Translations under genes and position numbers: made by a program | In this document: piece by piece, positions 9,194 through 18,662 of the stretch | How the letters are laid out: each line of letters begins with the position of its first letter | How positions within the stretch are numbered: position 1 is the stretch's first letter | The notes under the pieces: generated by a model | The model's database searches: none | What the model was told of the DNA's origin: nothing | The model's input: the letters and a program-made list of their open reading frames with translations, nothing else | Origin: Lachnospiraceae bacterium | GTDB taxonomy: Bacteria; Bacillota; Clostridia; Lachnospirales; Lachnospiraceae | Length of the DNA stretch: 56,774 bases | Assembly (NCBI GenBank): GCA_017524595.1 | Contig: JAFXVI010000021.1 | Location: 1 to 56,774, forward strand | Reading direction: 5' to 3'

Positions 9194-9973
9194 ATGCCGC
9201 TTATTGTAAATGCTGATGATTTTGGGAAGAATGATGATATAAACAAGGCGGTCTGTGAGGCTTTTGAGAAGGGGTATGTCACATCGACCACTCTTATGGC
9301 AAATATGCCGGGAGCGAGCGCAGCATATGACCTTGCAAAGCAGAACGGATTTGCAGATAAGGTGGGAGTTCATCTGAATATAACCGAAGGGATGCCGCTT
9401 ACGGAGGCCATTCGCAGCAATCCTCTGGTTTGTGCTCCGGACGGCAGTTTTAATGCTGCATTTTATAATAATACCAAATACAGGCTGTATATGGATAAGC
9501 TGGCCATAGACCAGATACGCGATGAACTGGATGCGCAGATAAGCCTGTTCCTTGACCTTGGTTTTTCTACGCTGCATATAGATTCACATCATCATGTACA
9601 TACGAACTATCCTGTGTATCTTGCATTGAGATCACTCTCTGTCAGGTACGACTTTGAATATATAAGGTTAAGCAGGAACCTGTACAGAGGTGGCAGCATA
9701 TTTAATAATATATATAAGCATTTCTATAACGGAGCGGTAAGGAAACTGGCTGCGGGTTCATCTGAACGCTTCGGTTCATATAAAGACCTTATGGGTTATT
9801 TTTCACTGGATCCGATGAGGACCGCTGACAGGATAAAGGAGAAGCCGGAATCAATGAGGCGCCTTATTAAGGATCATACCGTTGAGATCATGGTTCATCC
9901 GATGTATGATCAGACCGGCGAACTGATGGACACGGACATCCCGATGAAAGAGGAGGGTCTTCTGCCCGTATAA
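9194..9973 (+). CDS. YdjC/ChbG-family carbohydrate deacetylase
   Basis: The 259-residue protein opens with L-I-V-N-A-D-D-F-G, the metal-binding Asp pair of the YdjC/ChbG/HpnK fold. His60 lies in V-H-L-N-I-T-E-G, and a third metal cluster is D-S-H-H-H-V-H at 130-136. The family removes N-acetyl groups from chitobiose-like or lipid-linked amino sugars. A late M-V-H-P-M-Y-D motif is present, but the protein ends soon after it, so the usual C-terminal helix (R-x-x-E-L-x-x-L) is missing or shortened. It overlaps nothing and follows the sugar dehydrogenase after a 1-nt gap, so it probably acts on a product or intermediate of the same pathway. It is cytoplasmic. Confidence 0.82.
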   Translation: MPLIVNADDFGKNDDINKAVCEAFEKGYVTSTTLMANMPGASAAYDLAKQNGFADKVGVHLNITEGMPLTEAIRSNPLVCAPDGSFNAAFYNNTKYRLYMDKLAIDQIRDELDAQISLFLDLGFSTLHIDSHHHVHTNYPVYLALRSLSVRYDFEYIRLSRNLYRGGSIFNNIYKHFYNGAVRKLAAGSSERFGSYKDLMGYFSLDPMRTADRIKEKPESMRRLIKDHTVEIMVHPMYDQTGELMDTDIPMKEEGLLPV

Positions 9974-10030
9974 AGCAGATGTATTATAAGTATCAATACC
10001 CCGTTCGATATTCCAAACCTTCATGATTTC

Positions 10031-10059
10031 TTGATATTATGGCATTTTAATGGTATACT
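10031..10059 (+). promoter_or_regulatory. Sigma-A promoter of the polysaccharide operon
   Basis: TTGATA (10031-10036), a 17-nt spacer and TATACT (10054-10059), with an extended TG at 10051-10052, make one of the best promoters in the window. Transcription should start near 10066, ahead of rmlB. Confidence 0.7.
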
Positions 10060-10080
10060 TAATTAGATATGCATAAAGAT

Positions 10081-10100
10081 AGGGGTATTATACCCTTTTT
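10081..10100 (+). terminator. Terminator-like hairpin in the rmlB leader
   Basis: GGGTA (10083-10087), loop TTA and TACCC (10091-10095), extended by two weaker pairs, are followed at once by five T. The hairpin lies between the predicted start site near 10066 and the rmlB ribosome site (GAAAGGA, about 10101-10107). It may attenuate transcription or only shape the leader. Confidence 0.45.
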
Positions 10101-10115
10101 GAAAGGAATCAGTAT

Positions 10116-11198
10116 ATGAGAACATATCTTGTTACCGGTGGTGCCGGCTTTATAGGCTCTAATTATATCCATTACATGTTTGGGAAATATGATAATGAGA
10201 TAAGGATAATAAATGTTGATACACTCACATATGCGGGCAATCTCGAGAACCTTAAGGATGTAGAGGGCAGGGAGAATTATACCTTCGTCAAGGCAGATAT
10301 ATGCGACAAGGATGCCATAACAAAGATCTTTGAAGAGAATGACATAGACAGGGTGGTTCATTTTGCGGCAGAGAGCCATGTGGACAGGAGTATAAAAACA
10401 CCTGAAGTATTCGTGCAGACCAATGTGATAGGAACGGCTGTGATGCTTAACTGTGCCAAGGCTGCGTGGGAACTGCCGGATGGAAGCTTTAAGGAAGGCA
10501 AGAGGTTCCTTCATGTTTCCACGGATGAAGTATATGGTTCGCTTGACGAGGACGGAGGATATTTTTACGAGACCACGCCATATTCTCCCCACAGTCCGTA
10601 TTCTGCCAGCAAGGCAGGTTCGGATATGCTCGTGAAGGCATATATGGATACTTATAAGTTCCCGGCCAATATCACCAACTGTTCAAATAATTACGGACCA
10701 TACCAGTTCCCGGAAAAGCTGATCCCGCTCATAATAAATAATGCATTAAACGGCAGGAAGCTTCCCGTATACGGAGATGGAAAGAATGTACGCGACTGGC
10801 TGTATGTGGAGGATCATGCGAAGGCCATTGATATGGTGCAGGAGAAAGGACGCCTGTTTGAAACATATAATGTCGGCGGTCATAATGAAAAGCAGAATAT
10901 TGAAATAGTCAATATCATTATCGAAACATTACAGGAGATGCTTCCGGATTCAGATCCCAGAAAGGCGAATGTTACAAAGGATCTGATCACATATGTTGAA
11001 GACAGGAAGGGCCATGACAGGAGATATGCGATCGCGCCCGATAAGATAAGGGATGAAATAGGCTGGGAACCCGAGACTATGTTCAAGGACGGGATCAGGC
11101 TGACTATAAAATGGTATTTCGAGCATGAAGACTGGATGAAGAATGTGACCAGCGGGGATTATCAGAAATATTACAGCGAAATGTATAAAACGACATAA
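10116..11198 (+). CDS. rmlB: dTDP-glucose 4,6-dehydratase
   Basis: This 360-residue short-chain dehydrogenase/reductase converts dTDP-glucose to dTDP-4-keto-6-deoxyglucose, the second step of dTDP-L-rhamnose synthesis. The NAD-binding G-G-A-G-F-I-G is at 8-14, the catalytic T-D-E in S-T-D-E-V-Y-G at 136-138 and the Tyr-xxx-Lys pair at Tyr162/Lys166. Length and motif order fit RmlB throughout. The gene is first in the operon and is followed 16 nt later by rmlA. The start has a good ribosome site, GAAAGGA. Confidence 0.95.
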   Translation: MRTYLVTGGAGFIGSNYIHYMFGKYDNEIRIINVDTLTYAGNLENLKDVEGRENYTFVKADICDKDAITKIFEENDIDRVVHFAAESHVDRSIKTPEVFVQTNVIGTAVMLNCAKAAWELPDGSFKEGKRFLHVSTDEVYGSLDEDGGYFYETTPYSPHSPYSASKAGSDMLVKAYMDTYKFPANITNCSNNYGPYQFPEKLIPLIINNALNGRKLPVYGDGKNVRDWLYVEDHAKAIDMVQEKGRLFETYNVGGHNEKQNIEIVNIIIETLQEMLPDSDPRKANVTKDLITYVEDRKGHDRRYAIAPDKIRDEIGWEPETMFKDGIRLTIKWYFEHEDWMKNVTSGDYQKYYSEMYKTT

Positions 11199-11214
11199 GG
11201 AGAAGACAGGAGAC

Positions 11215-12084
11215 ATGAAGGGAATCATTCTTGCCGGAGGTTCCGGCACCAGATTATATCCGCTGACAAAGGCAGTATCAAAGCAGATAATGCCGGTGTA
11301 TGACAAGCCGATGATCTATTATCCCCTGTCGATACTTATGCTTGCGGGAATAAGGGAAATACTTATAATATCGACTCCCAGGGACCTTCCGGTGTTCAGG
11401 GAACTGTTCGGGACCGGGGAGCAGCTGGGTCTTTCGATGGAATATGCGGTACAGGAATATCCAAGAGGCCTTGCGGATGCTTTTATAATAGGCGCTGATT
11501 TTATCGGAAATGACAGTGTTGCTCTTATCCTTGGCGATAACATTTTTTACGGACAGAGTTTTTCGGGGCTTTTAAGACGTGTGGCTGAAAGAGAAAAGGG
11601 CGCTACGATATTCGGTTATTATGTAAGGGACCCGCGGGAATACGGAGTTGTGGAGATAGATGATAACGGAATGGCGATCTCAATAGAGGAGAAGCCGGAA
11701 AAACCCAAGTCTAATTATGCGGTTCCGGGATTGTATTTTTACGATAATGATGTTGTGAATATCGCAAGGAATGTCAAGCCGTCCGAAAGGGGCGAGATAG
11801 AGATAACGAGTATTAACAATGAATATCTCTCAAGAGGAGAGCTCCATGTCGAGACTCTCGGACGCGGCTTTGCCTGGCTGGATACGGGGAATCATGACAT
11901 GCTTCTGGCGGCGGCTGATTTTGTCAGTTCCATACAGAAGAGACAGGGCATGTATGTATCCTGCATAGAGGAGATAGCGTTCAGAAGGGGATTCATTAAC
12001 AGAGAGCAGCTGCTTGAGCTGGCAGAGCCGCTCATGAAGACGGATTACGGGAAATATCTGACTGACGTGGCTAACGGTCTGTAA
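11215..12084 (+). CDS. rmlA: Glucose-1-phosphate thymidylyltransferase
   Basis: The 289-residue protein makes dTDP-glucose from dTTP and glucose-1-phosphate, the entry step to dTDP-rhamnose. The nucleotide-binding [13 protein letters not shown] lies at 6-18, [10 protein letters not shown] at 23-32 and the metal-binding L-G-D-N at 106-109. Its length is typical for RmlA. AAGGAG lies shortly before the ATG. Glucose-1-phosphate could come from the phosphoglucomutase encoded at 25207. Confidence 0.95.
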   Translation: MKGIILAGGSGTRLYPLTKAVSKQIMPVYDKPMIYYPLSILMLAGIREILIISTPRDLPVFRELFGTGEQLGLSMEYAVQEYPRGLADAFIIGADFIGNDSVALILGDNIFYGQSFSGLLRRVAEREKGATIFGYYVRDPREYGVVEIDDNGMAISIEEKPEKPKSNYAVPGLYFYDNDVVNIARNVKPSERGEIEITSINNEYLSRGELHVETLGRGFAWLDTGNHDMLLAAADFVSSIQKRQGMYVSCIEEIAFRRGFINREQLLELAEPLMKTDYGKYLTDVANGL

Positions 12085-12145
12085 GCAGCCATGAGTGATC
12101 ATTATGTTTGGGTTTTAAACACAGAGGATCATAAGGGGAAATCAA

Positions 12146-15100
12146 ATGAAAGAAAACAAAGACGCTTTAAAGGGGAAAAAAGCGGTCAAGTGCGAGCCGA
12201 TCGACTGGAATGATTTTAAGCTTGGCAAAGAAAGATCAGACGATCAGGCAGATGCCAACAAAGAAGCGGACGAAAAGTGGAGAGTTGAAGGCACAGTAGA
12301 AAAGAAACGTGCCGATAAGGATTTTAACGAATTTATTTTCAAGGAACTCTCTTCGGAACCGGAAGAGCACGGCAAGACCGATAACAGCATATCTGAGCAG
12401 GAAGAGATCACAGCCGGGGCTGATAGTAAAACATCTGAGTCTGAGAGTGAACTGTCCGAACCTGCAAAGAAGGCAAGGAAGAAAAAGTCGCTCAACGAAA
12501 AGCTCAGTGAAATGGGAGACAGCACCTGGGTTAGCACCGGCAATTTCAGGAATGAGGACAAGCTGGATGATAAGACGATCAAGGAGCTTGAGGGTAACAT
12601 TATCGAAACCACCAAGGGAGTTACCGACGAATTCCTGACAAGTGCTGTGGATGAGGTCAATAAGGCGCTTATAGATGAAGACGGGTATGAACCGCTGGGT
12701 GAGATCAGTCTTGGGGATACATTTGAGATCCCTGATCTTAATATTCATTTTGGTGATACGGAAGAACTCAGAGATATAAATAAGATAAGCCGTGAGATCA
12801 AAGACCAGGATCTTAAGAGGGAGATAGAAAAGCTTGATCTTGCGCAGAGCATTGAGCTACAGACCGCTAAGGAAATAGCAGAGCAGGAAGGCCTGGATGA
12901 TAAGGTGATCATCAGGTCGGATGAATTAAGAAAGAAAGCGAAGAAAAAGAAGGGAACAGGAAGCAAAAAGAAGTCTTTGGAAGGTGAAAAAACATCGGCC
13001 GGAAAGGCTTCAGGAGAGAAGGCTCCTGTAAAGAAGCGCACTGAGGACGGTGCTCCCGTTAAAAAGTCCAAAGGAGAAAAAACAACAAAATCCACGACAG
13101 GAAAAACAGCTGTTAAGAGGACGTCAGAAGAAAGACCACCGGTAAAGAAGTCATCATCAAAGAAAGCTCCGGCAAAGAAAGTTTCAGTAGAAAAGGCTCC
13201 GGTAAAAAAGACATCGAAGAGAACTTCGCCTGAGCAGGCTGTATCCGTTAAGAAGGCTCCCGTGAAGCGGACTTCCGATATAAATGCGAAGAAGAAACAG
13301 GTCAAAAAGGAAGGACCGAGCGATTTCAGGAAGAAATCAGCAGATTGGAAAGACCAGGCTACGGTTGATAAGGCTGCAAAGATAAGCCTTATCAGAGAGA
13401 AAAAGGAGGCCCTGCACTCACGCATTAAAAAGATCACGCCGATACAGTGGTCTATGGCAGCTATGGCACTCGTAATATTCATTACGGGCATAATGACTTC
13501 AGCTGTATATGCAAATTATCAGGGTGAACAGAATAAGGTAAAGGCACTTGCGAGCCTTAATCAGTATACTGAGGATGAAAGTTACGCTGAAGAGACACAG
13601 GCTGTCACAGAGGAAATGCTTCCTGAGGCGGCAGAAGAGCCGGAATCCGTACAAGCCAAGGCTCTTTCACTTGAAATGTCATCAGTTGAGAAGGACTTAA
13701 AGATCAAGCTGGTTGATGAAGAGGACAAGCTGGTCAGGGATGTTCCGTGGAGTGTTACCGTAAGCAAAGAGGCGGAAGATGGTGAGGATACCGCTGACAG
13801 TGAAGAATACGAGGACGACGATGAAGACGGTATAATATATATAAATGATATAGCCGCAGGCGAATATGCGGTCAAGCTCAACCCCAGTGATTCACTGGCG
13901 GATTATGTGCTGCCACAGGAAAAACAACTGGTATCCGTTAAGGCTACGATAGAATATAAGGTTATAACTAATATAAGGGATGAGATAAAGTCCGAAAAGG
14001 AAGTTAATGTAGCACTGGAAGATCCGAATGGAAACCAGGCCGCAGACGTTGAAACAGGCGCTGCCATAGCGGATACGGTCGAGTGGTGTGAATCCACGAA
14101 GATTGAAAATGGTGAACAATATGTGGAAGCTACGCCTGATCTGTCAAAGACTGCGGTATCTATGAAGAAGGATACAGGTCTTTTTGCCGCGCTTAAGCGT
14201 ATTGGTAATAATACATCGGCTTCGGTTTCGAACAGATCAGTGTTCGGATTCAGCATGCCTGTCGGATATAAGGTGGCAACAGCTGATGAAGAGCTTGTGA
14301 CTATTGAGGAACCAAAAGAAGAAGAACCCGAAAAGCCATCGGAGCAGGAACCGGAGGAATCTGTCATAAAGGAAATGTCGCTTTCCATATCATGTGACAG
14401 GAAAACAATAAACATCGGGGAAACAGCAAAACTGAAATTAGAAGCCAATTACGAATTGAAAGATGATGATATTCGTTGGGAAGCTGATGATATGCTGATC
14501 GTTCAGATGGAGAGTGGCGGAACATCCTGTAAGGTTACGGGAAGCAAGCCCGGAAGCGTAAAGATCAGAGCGTACGCGGGTTCTCTTTCGGCAGAAGTAA
14601 CGATAACGGTGAAACAGGAAGATGATCTGTCCATATCCGGATCGGATTCAGTGGATGTCGGTTCAAATATTACTCTTACTGCCGCTTTCAATCCGAGCGA
14701 TGCCAGTGTTACATGGAGCGTTTCTGATAGTTCCATTGCATCTATAGCCGCCACTGAAGACAGTGGCAGAAAGTGTTCCATAAAGGGTGAGAAGTCAGGA
14801 AGTGTTACGGTAACGGCCAGCTGCAGCAATGGCAAGAGTACTTCGATGACTATAACGGTGAAGGCGGTTGAAGGCAAATACAGCGATGACGCCAAGTTGT
14901 ATGACGCGAGCAAGAACCCCCTGTATGTAAAAGATGGAGACAGTTACAGGCTTGCAACTTACGGTGATTACAGGGGCGGCTTATTCTCGATCTTCTATCG
15001 TAAAGAAACCGGCTATCTGTATACCGGATGGCAGAATATAGACGGAAAAACCTATTACTACAGAAGCGATCACACTTATGTTACGGGTGATCAGGTGATC

Positions 15101-15751
15101 CAGGGCATACAGTACAGCTTCGGTGCGGACGGCGCTCTGGCTACCGGTTCGGGAACGCTCGGAATAGATGTTTCCAAGTACCAGCCGAATATCAACTGGT
15201 CGGCTGTTAAGGCATCCGGCGTCAATTATGTAATAATCCGCTGCGGATACAGAGGTGCAAGTACCGGAGTACTTATCCAGGATCCTTATTTCGTATCGCA
15301 TATCAAGGGTGCCAAGGCGGCAGGTCTTAAGGTTGGAGTATACTTCTTTACGACAGCGCTCACCGAGGCAGAGGCGGTTGAAGAGGCCAGTATGTGTGCT
15401 GCGCTTTGTTCGGGATATGGAATTAATTATCCCATATTTATTGATTGCGAGAACAGTTCACGACCGGGATATAATTCAATGTCAGCGTCCGAGAGGACAA
15501 CAATAATAAAGGCATTCTGCAATACAATAAAATCAGCCGGTTACACGCCGGGCGTTTATGCCAACAAGACCTGGCTTACGAGCTATATCAATACATCGGC
15601 TCTTTCGGGCTGCAAGATATGGCTTGCTCAGTATAATTCGTCAGGTCCTACATATTCGGGACGTTATGATCTGTGGCAGTATACCTCGAAGGGTCATGTG
15701 GACGGTATAAGCGGAAACGTAGACATGAACCAGAGTTATCTGGGATACTAA
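12146..15751 (+). CDS. Membrane-anchored GH25 muramidase-like protein with long basic/acidic cytoplasmic tail
   Basis: The 1201-residue protein is built in layers. Residues 1-432 are charged, probably disordered and cytoplasmic; within them, about 268-388 is a Lys/Ala/Pro/Ser-rich stretch of repeated K-A-P-V-K-K-like units resembling histone H1 tails. One membrane segment follows at about 433-457. The outer part has an acidic linker, a beta-rich region, two Big2-like Ig domains (about 745-825 and 827-908) and cell-wall-binding-like hairpins with G-W-Q-N-I-D-G-K-T-Y-Y-Y. A C-terminal GH25 domain runs from about 1003 to 1201, with Asp1008 in G-I-D-V-S-K-Y-Q and D-C-E at 1100-1102, the expected catalytic acids. 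It probably cleaves or binds peptidoglycan next to the export site. Its place between rmlA and rmlC suggests a link to anchoring or exporting the polysaccharide. The single long frame shows no frameshift. Confidence 0.88.
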   Translation: MKENKDALKGKKAVKCEPIDWNDFKLGKERSDDQADANKEADEKWRVEGTVEKKRADKDFNEFIFKELSSEPEEHGKTDNSISEQEEITAGADSKTSESESELSEPAKKARKKKSLNEKLSEMGDSTWVSTGNFRNEDKLDDKTIKELEGNIIETTKGVTDEFLTSAVDEVNKALIDEDGYEPLGEISLGDTFEIPDLNIHFGDTEELRDINKISREIKDQDLKREIEKLDLAQSIELQTAKEIAEQEGLDDKVIIRSDELRKKAKKKKGTGSKKKSLEGEKTSAGKASGEKAPVKKRTEDGAPVKKSKGEKTTKSTTGKTAVKRTSEERPPVKKSSSKKAPAKKVSVEKAPVKKTSKRTSPEQAVSVKKAPVKRTSDINAKKKQVKKEGPSDFRKKSADWKDQATVDKAAKISLIREKKEALHSRIKKITPIQWSMAAMALVIFITGIMTSAVYANYQGEQNKVKALASLNQYTEDESYAEETQAVTEEMLPEAAEEPESVQAKALSLEMSSVEKDLKIKLVDEEDKLVRDVPWSVTVSKEAEDGEDTADSEEYEDDDEDGIIYINDIAAGEYAVKLNPSDSLADYVLPQEKQLVSVKATIEYKVITNIRDEIKSEKEVNVALEDPNGNQAADVETGAAIADTVEWCESTKIENGEQYVEATPDLSKTAVSMKKDTGLFAALKRIGNNTSASVSNRSVFGFSMPVGYKVATADEELVTIEEPKEEEPEKPSEQEPEESVIKEMSLSISCDRKTINIGETAKLKLEANYELKDDDIRWEADDMLIVQMESGGTSCKVTGSKPGSVKIRAYAGSLSAEVTITVKQEDDLSISGSDSVDVGSNITLTAAFNPSDASVTWSVSDSSIASIAATEDSGRKCSIKGEKSGSVTVTASCSNGKSTSMTITVKAVEGKYSDDAKLYDASKNPLYVKDGDSYRLATYGDYRGGLFSIFYRKETGYLYTGWQNIDGKTYYYRSDHTYVTGDQVIQGIQYSFGADGALATGSGTLGIDVSKYQPNINWSAVKASGVNYVIIRCGYRGASTGVLIQDPYFVSHIKGAKAAGLKVGVYFFTTALTEAEAVEEASMCAALCSGYGINYPIFIDCENSSRPGYNSMSASERTTIIKAFCNTIKSAGYTPGVYANKTWLTSYINTSALSGCKIWLAQYNSSGPTYSGRYDLWQYTSKGHVDGISGNVDMNQSYLGY

Positions 15752-15771
15752 AAAGAGAAGGAAACTATACA

Positions 15772-16323
15772 ATGAGTAAGATCAAAGTAGAAACCTGTAA
15801 TATTGAAGGACTCAAGGTTATCACTCCGACAGTCTTCGGGGATGAGCGAGGCTACTTCATGGAGACTTACAATTACAATGATTTTAAGGAAGCGGGCATC
15901 GACTATAATTTTGTCCAGGATAACCAGTCTGCTTCCAAAAAGGGAGTTTTAAGAGGCCTGCATTTTCAGATCGATTTTCCTCAGGATAAGCTTGTAAGGG
16001 TAATACGCGGTGAGGTATTCGATGTTGTCGTGGATATGCGTAAGGGTTCGAAGACTTACGGACAGTGGTTCGGAGTAAGGCTGTCCGAGGAAAACAAGAA
16101 GATGTTTTTTATCCCGAAGAATTTTGCGCATGGTTTCCTTGTGTTGTCGGATTATGCGGAGTTTACGTATAAATGTACTGATTTCTATCACCCGAATGAT
16201 GAGGGCGGCGTTATATGGAATGATCCGGATATAGGCATTGACTGGCCTATAGAACCGGGTACAGAGCTTACGATATCCGATAAGGATACCAAATGGCCGA
16301 GATTTAAGGATATAAAGAGATAG
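15772..16323 (+). CDS. rmlC: dTDP-4-dehydrorhamnose 3,5-epimerase
   Basis: The 183-residue cupin-fold enzyme epimerises dTDP-4-keto-6-deoxyglucose at C3 and C5. It has the family motif R-G-L-H-F-Q (61-66, catalytic His64), F-F-I-P-K-N-F-A-H-G-F (112-122), Tyr133 and Asp170. The ATG at 15772 is chosen because AGAGAAGGA lies just before it and the protein then has normal RmlC length; an upstream in-frame start would overlap the GH25 gene and add unrelated residues. It completes rmlA-rmlB-rmlC. No rmlD reductase is found in the window. Confidence 0.95.
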   Translation: MSKIKVETCNIEGLKVITPTVFGDERGYFMETYNYNDFKEAGIDYNFVQDNQSASKKGVLRGLHFQIDFPQDKLVRVIRGEVFDVVVDMRKGSKTYGQWFGVRLSEENKKMFFIPKNFAHGFLVLSDYAEFTYKCTDFYHPNDEGGVIWNDPDIGIDWPIEPGTELTISDKDTKWPRFKDIKR

Positions 16324-16343
16324 AGCAGAGAGGATATTGCTTA

Positions 16344-17333
16344 GTGTCCCGAAAAAAGAAGCTTATAGCAGCAGTAACAGCGGCCGTGGTGGCGCTTAAT
16401 CTGTATATAATCCTACATCACAATCCCCTGGCGGACAGAACACAGGAACTGATCAAGAAGATCGTTTCCTGTGTTATTTTGGAAGGGTTTTATATAGTCT
16501 TCCTTAAGATGTACGACTGGATAGTTATTCTTCCTAAGGAATTGTATCAGAACAGGAAGCTTATCTGGAAGCTGGCAAAGAATGATTTTAAGACTAAATA
16601 TGCGGGCTCATATTTCGGAGTGTTCTGGGGTTTTGTTCCGCCAGTTATAACCGTGCTTTTGTACTGGTTTGTGTTCGGGATCGTAATGCCTAACAGGGCG
16701 ACTAATATAAAGGGAGATATGGAGCTTCCGTATATCCTGTGGCTTATTGTGGGTATAGTGCCGTGGTTTTATTTTTCGGAGGCGATCTCGAGCGGTACCA
16801 ATGCCCTTCTTGAATACAATTATCTTGTTAAGAAGGTTGTTTTTAAGATAAGTATCCTTCCGATAATCAAGATCGTATCAGCGCTCTTTGTGCATGTGTT
16901 TTTTGTGATATTTACACTGATACTGCTTGCATGTTACGGATATTTACCGGATCTATATACACTTCAGCTTTTCTATTATTCATTCTGTATGTTTATATTT
17001 GTACTGGGGCTAAGCTATATTACCTGTTCGCTGATCGTCTTTTTCAGGGATCTCGGACAGATGATAGCGATAGCGCTTCAGGTCGGTATATGGGCGACGC
17101 CTATATTGTGGAACCTGCATCTTCTGGATAATAAACCGGCAATACGGTTCATCATAAAGCTCAATCCGATGACGTATATAGTAGAGGGTTACAGGGGCGC
17201 GATCTTTGATAAGCTGGGCTTCTGGGAAACCTTCTATTCAACGGCGTATTTCTGGATACTTACGGCATGTACGTTTGCAGTCGGAGCTATGGTATTTAAG
17301 AGGTTAAAGGTACATTTTGCGGATGTACTTTGA
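16344..17333 (+). CDS. ABC-2 type polysaccharide export permease (Wzm/TagG-like)
   Basis: The 329-residue membrane subunit of a polysaccharide ABC exporter starts at a GTG behind GAGAGGA (16328-16334). The core shows the family pattern: an amphipathic entry helix (about 71-85, L-I-W-K-L-A-K-N-D-F-K), then six hydrophobic segments, with F-R-D-L-G-Q-M in the loop between the fourth and fifth and N-P-M-T-Y-I-V-E-G-Y-R near the end. About 45 extra N-terminal residues add another hydrophobic stretch, so a later start is possible. The permease would move lipid-linked glycan across the membrane together with the ATPase encoded 57 nt downstream. Confidence 0.92.
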   Translation: MSRKKKLIAAVTAAVVALNLYIILHHNPLADRTQELIKKIVSCVILEGFYIVFLKMYDWIVILPKELYQNRKLIWKLAKNDFKTKYAGSYFGVFWGFVPPVITVLLYWFVFGIVMPNRATNIKGDMELPYILWLIVGIVPWFYFSEAISSGTNALLEYNYLVKKVVFKISILPIIKIVSALFVHVFFVIFTLILLACYGYLPDLYTLQLFYYSFCMFIFVLGLSYITCSLIVFFRDLGQMIAIALQVGIWATPILWNLHLLDNKPAIRFIIKLNPMTYIVEGYRGAIFDKLGFWETFYSTAYFWILTACTFAVGAMVFKRLKVHFADVL

Positions 17334-17390
17334 TACACTCCGGTAAGAATACTGAGTATACAGCGATCCGGAGGTTATATAGAGGATATT

Positions 17391-18662
17391 ATGGATACGG
17401 CTATATCAGTTGAACATCTTTCAAAAGTGTATAAGCTCTATGACAGGAACAGGGATCGTCTCAAGGAAGCCCTGCATCTTTCGAAGAACATAAATGTAAG
17501 GGAGCATTATGCCCTAAATGATGTAAGTCTTACCGTAAATGCGGGTGAGACTGTCGGTATTATTGGTACAAACGGATCCGGAAAATCAACCATCTTAAAG
17601 ATCATCACAGGCGTGCTTAATCCAAGCGCAGGTGAAGTTAAGATAAACGGAAGGATATCGGCTCTCCTTGAGCTGGGTGCCGGATTCAATATGGAATTTA
17701 CCGGTATCGAGAACATTTATCTTAACGGAACGATGATAGGTTTCTCGGAAGAGGAGATAGACGCCAGGCTTCAGGATATTCTTGATTTTGCAGATATAGG
17801 TGAATTCGTGTACCAGAAAGTCAAGACTTATTCAAGCGGTATGTTTGTAAGGCTTGCATTTGCGGTCGCGATAAACATAGATCCCGAGATACTTATAGTT
17901 GACGAGGCGTTATCCGTTGGAGACGTATTCTTCCAGAATAAATGTTACCGTAAGTTTGAGGAATTCAAAAAGCAGGGCAAGACGATACTGTTCGTCAGCC
18001 ATGATCTGTCATCGATAAGCAAGTACTGTGACAGGGTTGTATTGCTCGAACGGGGTAAAAAGATCGGAGAAGGCGCTCCTAAAGAGATTATAGATATGTA
18101 CAAGAAGGTGCTGGTCGGGCAGCTTGACAAGGAGACGAATACATCAAAAAGCGATGATTTAAACAAGGGTAAGAAGTGGAAGGACAGTATGCAGCTTAAT
18201 CCGAACAAGGACGAGTACGGAAGCGGACTGGCTGAGTTTGAGGATTTCTGCGCTTATGATAATACAGGTGAGATAACAAATACCATAATTAAGGGTGAGG
18301 AATTCACGATAAAGGTCAAGGTCAGGTTTTTTGAAACGGTACAGGATCCGATCTTTGCCGTGTCTTTTAAGAACATGCAGGGCACAGAGATAACGGGAAC
18401 CAACACGATGTTTGAGAAGATAACAACGGGTACACCGGGACCGGGTGATGTGATGGTTGCGACTTTTACCCAGAACATGAGCCTGCAGGGCGGGGAATAT
18501 CTGATATCGCTTGGATGCGTAGGGTATCGCGAGGGCGAATTCACTGTGTATCACAGGCTGTATGATGTTTTTAACCTGACGGTCATTTCATCCAAGAACA
18601 CAACAGGGTTTTATGACATGGACAGTATAGTAACGGTGGAAGTACAGAATAATGAACGGTAG
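17391..18662 (+). CDS. ABC exporter ATPase with C-terminal Wzt-like carbohydrate-binding domain
   Basis: The 423-residue ATPase powers the exporter with the preceding permease. Walker A is G-T-N-G-S-G-K-S (59-66), the signature T-Y-S-S-G-M lies at about 147-151 and Walker B is I-L-I-V-D-E (167-172). From about residue 270 to the end there is a separate beta-rich domain with I-T-G-T-N-T and G-G-E-Y-L-I-S-L-G motifs. These match the Wzt C-terminal domain, which in known O-antigen exporters recognises a modified chain end before export. Simple TagH/RgpD-type ATPases often lack this domain. The last 11 nt overlap the methyltransferase-kinase gene, a sign of translational coupling and of a shared task. 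Confidence 0.93.
   Translation: MDTAISVEHLSKVYKLYDRNRDRLKEALHLSKNINVREHYALNDVSLTVNAGETVGIIGTNGSGKSTILKIITGVLNPSAGEVKINGRISALLELGAGFNMEFTGIENIYLNGTMIGFSEEEIDARLQDILDFADIGEFVYQKVKTYSSGMFVRLAFAVAINIDPEILIVDEALSVGDVFFQNKCYRKFEEFKKQGKTILFVSHDLSSISKYCDRVVLLERGKKIGEGAPKEIIDMYKKVLVGQLDKETNTSKSDDLNKGKKWKDSMQLNPNKDEYGSGLAEFEDFCAYDNTGEITNTIIKGEEFTIKVKVRFFETVQDPIFAVSFKNMQGTEITGTNTMFEKITTGTPGPGDVMVATFTQNMSLQGGEYLISLGCVGYREGEFTVYHRLYDVFNLTVISSKNTTGFYDMDSIVTVEVQNNER

Noticed and set aside
12950..13310. Repeated DNA units that at first look like a CRISPR or minisatellite array
   Set aside because: The units are irregular, stay in frame and encode K-A-P-V-K-K-like repeats of the GH25 protein.
12745..13491. 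Long open frame on the minus strand (248 codons) opposite the GH25 gene
   Set aside because: It is a shadow of the Lys/Ala/Pro-rich repeats; its Phe/Ser-rich translation has no domain and no ribosome site.
15673..15771. Longer N-terminus for RmlC starting inside the GH25 gene
   Set aside because: The extra residues are unlike RmlC, and a good ribosome site precedes the ATG at 15772.
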